Assembly (NCBI GenBank): GCA_902464195.1
Contig: CABQJB010000112.1
Span: 1 to 6,749, forward strand
Direction of reading: 5' to 3'
DNA from: an uncultured Megasphaera sp.
Lineage (GTDB): Bacteria > Bacillota > Negativicutes > Veillonellales > Megasphaeraceae
Length of the DNA: 6,749 nt
Shown here: positions 1-4,314 of the stretch, in pieces
How positions within the stretch are numbered: position 1 is the stretch's first letter
How the letters are laid out: each line of letters begins with the position of its first letter
Position numbers and translations under genes: made by a program
The notes under the pieces: model-generated
Database searches by the model: none
What the model was told of the DNA's origin: nothing
What the model saw: the letters and a program-made list of their open reading frames with translations, nothing else

Positions 1-8
1 GTTATATA

Positions 9-35
9 TATAAAATACTCTAATATTCAGGTGAT
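9..35 (+). promoter_or_regulatory. Possible -10 region and ribosome binding site upstream of the tenI-like gene
   Basis: The first 40 bases are very AT-rich. TATAAAAT at 9-16 resembles a -10 element; its -35 partner would lie at or before the window edge and cannot be judged. AGGTGAT at 29-35 is a plausible Shine-Dalgarno sequence 5-6 nt before the GTG start at 41. The ribosome binding site supports the chosen start; the promoter is inference. Confidence 0.35.
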
Positions 36-40
36 AAATC

Positions 41-631
41 GTGTTAAAAGTAGCTGCAATTACAAATCACGAATTGGCTTCGACGAACTACTGGGATCAG
101 CTCGAGCAAATCGCCGCATCCGATGTAGATTTCATCGTCCTTCGTGAAAAAAACCTTTCTGAAGAAGAATACACGGACTATGCCAAACGGGCCCTGCGCC
201 TGTGCAGCATCCATCAGAAGACGTGTATCCTCCAGCATTTCGGAAAGGCTGCTATCCGTCTTCATATTCCCCGTTTCCAGTGCTCTCTGCCTTATTTGGA
301 AACCCATTCGTCCCTGCTCTATTACATGACGACCCTCGGCGTCTCCGTACACACCGTCGAAGAAGCCGTCAAAGCCGAACAGCTCGGCGCTACGTACCTC
401 ATGGCCAGCCACGTCTTCCCGACAGCCTGCAAGCCGTCGGATCCGCCTATCGGCGTCGACACGGTCAAAGCCATCTGCAAGGCCGTCAAGATTCCGGTCT
501 ATGCCTTAGGCGGCGTTACGCCGAAGACCATCTCTCAGCTCCAGGACGTCCCCATCAAAGGCGTCGCCCTCATGTCGGGCCTCATGACCTGCCCGGACGT
601 ACCGGGATATTTAAAAGAATTGCGTGCCTAA
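41..631 (+). CDS. tenI: TenI-like thiazole tautomerase / thiamine phosphate synthase superfamily protein
   Basis: A 196-residue TIM-barrel protein of the ThiE/TenI family. TenI proteins aromatise the thiazole phosphate tautomer in thiamine synthesis, while ThiE joins thiazole and pyrimidine. Visible landmarks are an N-terminal AITNHEL strand (5-11), FIVLREK (31-37), GVSVHTVEEAVKAE (100-113), ASHVFPTACK (122-131) and the phosphate-binding ALGGVTP loop (155-161). The His in SHVF (H124) matches, from memory, the catalytic His of Bacillus subtilis TenI (GHVFETDCK). The ThiE signatures are missing: there is no IND motif after the second strand, where ILQHF stands instead, and no GQED motif. TenI is therefore favoured over ThiE. 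The start is a GTG preceded by AGGTGAT, and the N-terminus aligns with TenI there. A cysteine-hydrolase gene follows 18 nt after the stop, so the two are probably cotranscribed. The true substrate is unproven and no other thiamine gene is visible. Confidence 0.8.
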   Translation: MLKVAAITNHELASTNYWDQLEQIAASDVDFIVLREKNLSEEEYTDYAKRALRLCSIHQKTCILQHFGKAAIRLHIPRFQCSLPYLETHSSLLYYMTTLGVSVHTVEEAVKAEQLGATYLMASHVFPTACKPSDPPIGVDTVKAICKAVKIPVYALGGVTPKTISQLQDVPIKGVALMSGLMTCPDVPGYLKELRA

Positions 632-649
632 AGAGAAGGGATGACCGTA

Positions 650-1171
650 ATGACCCAGGCTTATATCATCATCGATATGCAGAATGATTTCATCGACGGC
701 GCCCTGGGAAGCGCTCAGGCTCAAGCCGTCGTCCCCCGCATCGAGGCCAAGATCGTGGCCAGCAAAAAGGATGCCGACCAGGAAACGGACCTGATCTTCA
801 CCCAGGACACCCACGACGAGGCCTACAGCGAAACCCAGGAAGGCCGGAAACTTCCCGTTCCACACTGCCTGAAAGACACGCGGGGCTGGCGCATCTGCAA
901 ACAGCTCCTGCCGTACACCATGTGGGCCACCATCCTGGAAAAGCCATCCTTTGGCTGTCCGGCCCTGGTCGATGAAGTACGCGACTACGACCGGCTGGTA
1001 TTGATGGGCTTGTGCACAGACATTTGCGTCATCGCCAATGCCATGCTGCTCAAAGCCTTCTACCCGGAAAAGGAAATCATCGTCGACAGCACCTGCTGTG
1101 CCGGTTCGACACCAGAAAACCACGAAAGAGCATTACAGGCCATGAAAGCCTGCCAAATCGATATTGTATAA
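650..1171 (+). CDS. Isochorismatase-family cysteine hydrolase (nicotinamidase-like)
   Basis: A 173-residue cytosolic hydrolase with the isochorismatase/nicotinamidase fold. The triad typical of the family is present: D9 in IIIDMQNDF, K98 in LEKPSFG and C126 in GLCTDICV. D53 and H55 in TQDTHDE and H72 in VPHC fit the metal site of nicotinamidases, which convert nicotinamide to nicotinate and ammonia for NAD salvage. Family members also act on other amides, so the substrate is inferred and no pncA symbol is assigned. An in-frame ATG at 641 directly abuts the AGAAGGG ribosome binding site (634-640), whereas the ATG at 650 lies 9 nt from it, so 650 is chosen. The gene follows the tenI-like gene by 18 nt and ends two bases before a strong terminator, making it the last gene of a two-gene unit. 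Pairing with a thiamine-type gene may reflect shared vitamin or cofactor metabolism. Confidence 0.85.
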   Translation: MTQAYIIIDMQNDFIDGALGSAQAQAVVPRIEAKIVASKKDADQETDLIFTQDTHDEAYSETQEGRKLPVPHCLKDTRGWRICKQLLPYTMWATILEKPSFGCPALVDEVRDYDRLVLMGLCTDICVIANAMLLKAFYPEKEIIVDSTCCAGSTPENHERALQAMKACQIDIV

Positions 1172-1172
1172 A

Positions 1173-1206
1173 AAAAAGGCTTGTCGCACGTGCGACAAGC
1201 CTTTTT
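1173..1206. terminator. Bidirectional rho-independent terminator
   Basis: A perfect 34-nt palindrome centred between 1189 and 1190. The arms run from the A-tract through GGCTTGTCGCA and back through TGCGACAAGCC to a T-tract. Because the stem has A's on one side and T's on the other, it can end both the plus-strand tenI/hydrolase unit and the minus-strand unit that stops at 1313. Its stem core is shared with the terminator at 3985-4017. Confidence 0.92.
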
Positions 1207-1208
1207 CT

Positions 1209-1298
1209 GTAGGGGCGCCACGTGGGGCGCCCGCTCATGCCAATCGTTCACGGGATTCTTACATATACCTGGCGGGCTCGCCACGTGCGAGCCCCTAC
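1209..1298. repeat. Palindromic intergenic repeat, copy A
   Basis: A 90-nt element bounded by the inverted ends GTAGGGGC (1209-1216) and GCCCCTAC (1291-1298). It holds two hairpins: GGGCGCC (1213-1219) with GGCGCCC (1226-1232), and GGGCTCGC (1274-1281) with GCGAGCCC (1287-1294). CACGTG lies at both hairpin tips. The first 29 bases are identical to those of copy B (6499-6527), as are the last 25 (1274-1298 and 6565-6589); the middle is largely different. It begins two bases after the terminator and lies in the 3' region of the minus-strand unit. No coding potential is seen. It resembles REP/BIME-type repeats, but the family is not identified. Confidence 0.85.
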
Positions 1299-1312
1299 GA
1301 ACCTACAGTCCT

Positions 1313-1726
1313 TTAACTGATGATTCCCGTGATTTCGGCTTTAGTCTGGTTGTTGTTGATTTTCTTTTCATAGCCTTTCAGGACCAGGCAGCCGATGATG
1401 CCGCCTATGACCATGCCGGCAAAGGCCGTCATTTCCGGTTTGACCTGCCATGATTCTCCCAGCAGGTAGCCTGCGACGCCGCAGACGATGATGAGCAGCA
1501 GGGGGACACCGAAGCAGATGATGCCTTTGACGCCCATGCCGGCATCAGGGATGTTGAACTGTACATATTGTCCCTTTTTGGCCCCGATGGGGTTCACAGC
1601 GTCGATGACGACGTTATCCGCGCACATGCTGTCGCTGCACGGTGAATATAGATTATTGCGGTTGGTCTGGATCTTGGCCAGGCCATTCGGGCAGATTTCT
1701 TCGACGACGCCCGTTCCAGTTCTCAT
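1313..1726 (-). CDS. RseC/MucC-like membrane protein (SoxR-reducing system family)
   Basis: A 137-residue inner-membrane protein. The N-terminal soluble part has the RseC pattern: a GTGVVEEI start, a short cysteine motif (C30 and C35 in SPCSDSMC, with C12 upstream), then DAVNPIGAKKGQYVQF (42-57), which matches the family's 'NP.GAK.GD.V' segment. Two hydrophobic stretches follow, roughly residues 68-90 and 99-116, then a basic tail beginning KGYEKK. In Enterobacteria RseC helps reduce SoxR and touches the sigma-E system; in anaerobic Firmicutes its role is not established. Compared with E. coli RseC as I recall it, the Cys cluster is thinner, with Tyr where the first Cys would be. The start has AGAGG about 9 nt upstream. 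It is the last gene of a three-gene minus-strand unit, 24 nt after the LUD gene. Confidence 0.72.
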   Translation of the reverse strand: MRTGTGVVEEICPNGLAKIQTNRNNLYSPCSDSMCADNVVIDAVNPIGAKKGQYVQFNIPDAGMGVKGIICFGVPLLLIIVCGVAGYLLGESWQVKPEMTAFAGMVIGGIIGCLVLKGYEKKINNNQTKAEITGIIS

Positions 1727-1750
1727 AATAAAATACCTCTCTTTTCAGGA

Positions 1751-2395
1751 CTAAAAGCCCAAATTTTCTCCGACCAGGATGACCTTGATGCGGCCCTGGG
1801 GCTTGCAGATACGCGTCCGGACGACTTGGGCACAGACGCTGTCCGGCCGAATGCAGTGCGCACACATGCCCGTTTTGGCGCAAGGCGTACCGACACCGGG
1901 GAAACGGCCGATATTCTGCGGCGACGCTACAGTATGCACCCGTTCGATGCCGGCTTCGACTGTCGGGACAACCTTATTCATGCCGACGATGGCGATGACC
2001 TGTTTTGGCCCATAGCAAAGAGCGGCGACGCGGTTGCCGTTGCCATCGATATTGATGAGCTGGCCGTCCTGGACGGCTGCGTTGGCTCCCATGAGGAAGG
2101 TGTCACAGAGCAGGGCCTTGCGCATCAGTTCGACTCGTTCTTCCGGTGTCTTGGCCGAATCGCGGTCGATGACCTTATTGTGTTCCAGTACATAAGGACG
2201 CAGGCCGATTTCATTGATGGATACCGAGCCCCCCCAGGACACGACATCCGTTTCCGGGATATAAGAGATGGCCAGTTTCAAGGCTTCTTCCTTTGTCGGA
2301 CAGTAGACGGCTTCAAAGCCGCGGGCTGCAAACTTTTTGGCCACTAAAGGCCCTTTAATATCATACATGCGGTGCATCATATCGCTTCTATCCAT
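1751..2395 (-). CDS. LUD-domain protein (LutC/YkgG-type, DUF162), lactate utilisation family
   Basis: A 214-residue protein of the LUD domain family. Characteristic segments are VVSWGGSVSINEIG (51-64), FLMGANAAVQDGQLINIDGNGNR (100-122), YGPKQVIAIVGMNKV (128-142), and a C-terminal cysteine-rich region with C172, C178, C181, C188 and C197. It ends in IKVILVGENLGF, as in the stand-alone LUD proteins of anaerobic Firmicutes. Family members include LutC of the LutABC lactate oxidation system. No LutA- or LutB-like gene is in the window, so a direct role in lactate oxidation is inference, although M. elsdenii is a known lactate user. The clustered cysteines suggest a metal or iron-sulfur site, also unproven. 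The ATG at 2395 has an ideal AGGAGG site that overlaps the end of the thioesterase gene, 13 nt away, and the RseC-like gene follows by 24 nt. It is probably the middle gene of an operon. Confidence 0.85.
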   Translation of the reverse strand: MDRSDMMHRMYDIKGPLVAKKFAARGFEAVYCPTKEEALKLAISYIPETDVVSWGGSVSINEIGLRPYVLEHNKVIDRDSAKTPEERVELMRKALLCDTFLMGANAAVQDGQLINIDGNGNRVAALCYGPKQVIAIVGMNKVVPTVEAGIERVHTVASPQNIGRFPGVGTPCAKTGMCAHCIRPDSVCAQVVRTRICKPQGRIKVILVGENLGF

Positions 2396-2408
2396 AGTAA
2401 CTCCTCCT

Positions 2409-2807
2409 TTATTTAGCCAGCATCATTTCCGCTTTCGCTTCGGCAGCCGGCGTGCCGTCAGCATGGGTAATCTTTCCTTTCATGATGAACAGACGGCCGC
2501 GGTGGACTTCCGGCCAGCCTTCGACCTTGACCGTCTCGCCGATGCGTATGGCACTGCGGAACCGGATTTCCAGCCGCGCCGTATAGGCCGGTTTTCCAGC
2601 GATGCGGAACACATAATCTCCCATGACTTCATCCAGCAGCGTGCTCGTCAAGCCGCCATGCATGCGGTCGCCATAGCTTTCATGCTCTGCCTTGGGCGTA
2701 AAATAAGCTACGCAGTGATCGCCTTCCATCTTCATGTCCAGCTTCAGGCCGATCGGGTTATCGCGGCCACAGCCGAAACAATGATTCGTATCATAAGCAG
2801 TTTCCAT
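2409..2807 (-). CDS. PaaI-family hotdog-fold acyl-CoA thioesterase
   Basis: A 132-residue single hotdog-domain protein, a usual size for the PaaI/YigI group, which hydrolyse acyl-CoA thioesters as homo-oligomers in the cytosol. The signature is DRMHGGLTSTLLDEVMG (47-63), with the family's HGG motif at 50-52 and an acidic pair, D59-E60, on the hotdog helix. The N-terminus has NHCFGCGRDNPIGLKL (8-23), a CxxC-type motif common in Firmicute PaaI-like proteins. An in-frame ATG at 2834 would add nine residues, but a GGGGGG ribosome binding site lies about 7 nt before the ATG at 2807, and the only clear -10 sequence (2844-2849) would leave almost no leader for the longer form. The 2807 start is therefore preferred. 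It is the first gene of the minus-strand unit. The acyl group is unknown; short- or medium-chain CoA esters are plausible in a butyrate and caproate producer. Confidence 0.83.
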   Translation of the reverse strand: METAYDTNHCFGCGRDNPIGLKLDMKMEGDHCVAYFTPKAEHESYGDRMHGGLTSTLLDEVMGDYVFRIAGKPAYTARLEIRFRSAIRIGETVKVEGWPEVHRGRLFIMKGKITHADGTPAAEAKAEMMLAK

Positions 2808-2843
2808 CCAATCCCCCCTCTGAATATGCTTCATACTACTTTT

Positions 2844-2849
2844 ATTATA
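2844..2849 (-). promoter_or_regulatory. Likely -10 element for the thioesterase-LUD-RseC unit
   Basis: Read on the minus strand this is a perfect TATAAT. It would put the transcript start near 2837, about 30 nt before the ATG at 2807. No good -35 hexamer stands 16-18 bp upstream, so the promoter may be weak or need an activator. One of the Fur-like boxes (2878-2892) lies further upstream. Confidence 0.4.
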
Positions 2850-2877
2850 CTATACTTGGCAAGCCCCATGTATTATT

Positions 2878-2892
2878 TGAAATTAATTATCA
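2878..2892 (+). promoter_or_regulatory. Fur-like box 1
   Basis: The 15-mer TGAAATTAATTATCA matches the 7-1-7 Fur consensus TGATAAT-N-ATTATCA at 12 of 14 defined positions. It ends 8 bp upstream of the -35 hexamer of the plus-strand promoter, and lies 24 bp (start to start) from a second, weaker box. The surroundings are AT-rich, which raises the chance of a random match, but the flavodoxin operon downstream makes iron control reasonable. Confidence 0.5.
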
Positions 2893-2900
2893 CATTAGTA

Positions 2901-2929
2901 TTGACAATCACTTTCAAATAAATTATACT
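2901..2929 (+). promoter_or_regulatory. Strong sigma-70-type promoter of the DUF3793-flavodoxin operon
   Basis: TTGACA (2901-2906) is separated by exactly 17 bp from TATACT (2924-2929), close to the housekeeping consensus. A transcript would start near 2936, giving a leader of about 28 nt before the ATG at 2964. The spacer and -35 overlap Fur-like box 2. Confidence 0.8.
2902..2916 (+). promoter_or_regulatory. Fur-like box 2, overlapping the -35 hexamer
   Basis: TGACAATCACTTTCA matches the 7-1-7 Fur consensus at 11 of 14 defined positions, with both TGA and TCA ends kept. It covers most of the -35 element and half of the spacer, where a bound repressor would block RNA polymerase. Part of the match comes from TTGACA itself, so on its own it is weak evidence. 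Confidence 0.5.
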
Positions 2930-2963
2930 TACAGTATCAAAGCGAAAGGAGCGGCAAACGGAT

Positions 2964-3521
2964 ATGAACCTGGATTTCGTCTTAATAACCCACTGTTCAC
3001 CGACCTTAGCAGGGCTTAAACAGGCATCCCTTCTCTGTCTTCCCCGCTTGGCTGGCGGCTGCACGTATGATGATATAATTGAAAAATATAATCATAAATA
3101 CAATGCAAAAGGCTTGTATTTCCGCATCTTGTATGCCTGTCCCAAACGCACCCTGCTGTATGTATACCGACCGGCCAGGGTCTGGGATTATGTACAGCGA
3201 CGGGACATTTCTTCATTCTTGCAGCAATTCGGGTATCAAGACTGCCGGGACGTATCTGCCCTGCTGGACCGTCTTGCCGCACGCTTTGCAGAAGGCGGCT
3301 GTTTCCCTCATGAATCGGGCATTTTCCTCGGTTATCCCCTGGAGGACGTGTGCGGTTTCATCGCCAACAAGGGAAACCACGCCAAGCTCTGTGGCGAATG
3401 GAAGGTATACGGCGACGCTCATGCTGCCGCCCGTACTTTCCACCGCTATATGTGCTGCCGGCAGGACTACTTGAATCGCTTTGCCGTTGGGACAACATTA
3501 GACTCGCTCATTGTAGCATAA
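2964..3521 (+). CDS. DUF3793 family protein, function unknown
   Basis: A 185-residue, probably cytosolic protein without signal peptide or membrane segment. I recognise the DUF3793 family of anaerobic Firmicutes from THCSPTLAGLKQASL (9-23), a 'LLYVYRP' strand (64-70), FPHESGIFLGYPLEDVCGFI (114-133), NKG (135-137) and WKVYGD (146-151). It has nine cysteines, including C164-C165 near the end. The 'CxPTLAG.K.A.L' and 'PHE.G.FLGYP.EDV.GFI' blocks are the most conserved parts of the family. No catalytic activity is established. The start has AAAGGAG at 2945-2951, a long 12 nt from the ATG, but no better start is visible. The flavodoxin gene begins 12 nt after its stop, and both share a strong promoter with Fur-like boxes. 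A role in iron limitation, or in flavodoxin or iron-sulfur handling, is inference from context. Confidence 0.85.
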   Translation: MNLDFVLITHCSPTLAGLKQASLLCLPRLAGGCTYDDIIEKYNHKYNAKGLYFRILYACPKRTLLYVYRPARVWDYVQRRDISSFLQQFGYQDCRDVSALLDRLAARFAEGGCFPHESGIFLGYPLEDVCGFIANKGNHAKLCGEWKVYGDAHAAARTFHRYMCCRQDYLNRFAVGTTLDSLIVA

Positions 3522-3533
3522 GGAGGATTCATC

Positions 3534-3947
3534 ATGGTAGAAATCGTTTATTGGAGTGGTACAGGTAATACAGAAGCAATGGCTAACGAAATCGAAGCTG
3601 CCGTCAAGGCTGCCGGTGCTGACGTGGAATCAGTCCGCTTTGAAGATACAAATGTCAATGACGTCGCCAGCAAAGACGTCATCCTGCTCGGCTGCCCGGC
3701 CATGGGTTCGGAAGAACTCGAAGACTCTGTCGTCGAACCGTTCTTCACTGACTTGGCTCCGAAATTGAAGGGCAAGAAAGTCGGCCTCTTTGGCTCTTAC
3801 GGCTGGGGCTCCGGCGAATGGATGGACGCATGGAAACAGCGTACAGAAGACGCCGGTGCTACCGTCATCGGCACGGCCATCGTCAACGAAACGCCAGATA
3901 ACGCGCCGGAATGCAAAGAATTGGGCGAAGCCGCTGCCAAAGCATAA
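3534..3947 (+). CDS. Flavodoxin (short-chain, FMN-binding electron carrier)
   Basis: A 137-residue short-chain flavodoxin that carries one FMN and passes low-potential electrons in place of ferredoxin, typically when iron is limiting. The FMN phosphate loop SGTGNTE is at 8-14. The two isoalloxazine-binding loops are CPAMGSEE (54-61) and SYGWGSGEW (88-96), with W91 expected to stack near the flavin. The length and sequence match the structurally studied M. elsdenii flavodoxin; from memory only N42, A107 and T120 differ (D, T and M there). This is the strongest species clue in the window. AAGGAGG lies just before the ATG, and the DUF3793 gene ends 12 nt upstream with no promoter between, so both genes should be on one transcript ending at the terminator at 3985-4017. 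Confidence 0.97.
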   Translation: MVEIVYWSGTGNTEAMANEIEAAVKAAGADVESVRFEDTNVNDVASKDVILLGCPAMGSEELEDSVVEPFFTDLAPKLKGKKVGLFGSYGWGSGEWMDAWKQRTEDAGATVIGTAIVNETPDNAPECKELGEAAAKA

Positions 3948-3984
3948 AATCAGAAAACAACTTCACATTCATTCTCCTCTTAGT

Positions 3985-4017
3985 AAAAGGGCTTGTCGCA
4001 CGACGACAAGCCCTTTT
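3985..4017 (+). terminator. Rho-independent terminator of the flavodoxin operon
   Basis: A perfect 14-bp stem (3985-3998 with 4004-4017) around a 5-nt CACGA loop, flanked by four A's and four T's. The stem core GGGCTTGTCG/CGACAAGCCC closely resembles the terminator at 1173-1206. The short T-tract is the one weak point. A heptad repeat starts three bases later. Confidence 0.87.
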
Positions 4018-4020
4018 GAG

Positions 4021-4132
4021 TTGTTAGGGGTTAGCAGCTAGTTGTTAGCGTATGGCCTTAAATTTAAAAACATTCACTAGCCCCTAACTGCTAACCCCTA
4101 GCCCCGAACCGCTAACTGCTAGCTGCTGCCGG
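4021..4132. repeat. Inverted array of 7-nt repeats
   Basis: The right arm (4077-4125) is seven head-to-tail heptads fitting C[T/G]A[A/G]C[C/T][C/G], with a degenerate eighth at 4126-4132. The left arm (4021-4048) is four similar heptads in the opposite orientation. The arms can pair: TAGGGGTTAGCAG (4025-4037) is the exact reverse complement of 4088-4100. The AT-rich centre (4049-4076) has no repeat. A 7-nt period is incompatible with a repeated reading frame, and no gene is present. A related period-7 stretch (CGACGAA, CGATGAA) follows at 4155-4175. The function is unknown; it may be a cruciform, an mRNA-stability element or a replication-slippage product. Confidence 0.8.
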
Positions 4133-4172
4133 CTTAAAAGAGCTGGTGTTTCGACGACGAACGATGAACGAC

Positions 4173-4314
4173 TTGCGTTTACTTTTTATCAAGTATATAT
4201 GCGAGATAGGTACGATTGGACGTAATTCTCATCCTTCTCATTTGCCTAGGGTATGTTAAAATAGGAACGTACTATCTCATACTTATATATTCCTATGTTA
4301 AAAGGAGGATTTCT
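4173..4314 (+). promoter_or_regulatory. Promoter and leader region of the PTS gene, with an imperfect dyad
   Basis: TTGCGT (4173-4178) with TATATG (4196-4201) at 17 bp spacing is one weak promoter candidate; TTCTCA (4235-4240) with TAAAAT (4257-4262) at 16 bp is another. An inverted repeat pairs GAGATAGGTACG (4203-4214) with CGTACTATCTC (4268-4278): 11 bp with one bulged G and a 53-nt loop. It could be a leader RNA stem or an operator pair. I see no match to the GlcT/LicT RAT antiterminator sequence or a convincing cre box. AAAGGAGG at 4300-4307 is the ribosome binding site for the ATG at 4315. Confidence 0.4.

Noticed and set aside
641..649. Upstream ATG of the cysteine hydrolase at 641
   Set aside because: It directly abuts the AGAAGGG ribosome binding site, leaving no spacing; the ATG at 650 is 9 nt away and fits better.
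202..687. Alternative plus-strand frame across the tenI-like gene
   Set aside because: Its translation is low-complexity and Arg/Pro-rich, it has no family match, and it overlaps a well-supported gene.
1209..1298. CRISPR array or riboswitch
   Set aside because: Two distant copies with different cores, no regularly spaced direct repeats, and location after the stop codons of the flanking genes rather than before a gene.
2808..2834. Longer thioesterase start at 2834
   Set aside because: The GGGGGG ribosome binding site lies inside the extension and the TATAAT at 2844-2849 would leave a leader of only about 3 nt.
4171..4184. Possible CcpA cre site on the minus strand upstream of ptsG
   Set aside because: Only the left part (GTAAACGC) matches the consensus; the right half does not, so it is not supportable.
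4216..4314. A 33-residue hydrophobic N-terminal extension of the PTS permease starting at TTG 4216
   Set aside because: The TTG has no ribosome binding site, while the ATG at 4315 has AAAGGAGG at good spacing and gives the usual EIIC N-terminus. The extension also runs through the promoter and dyad region.
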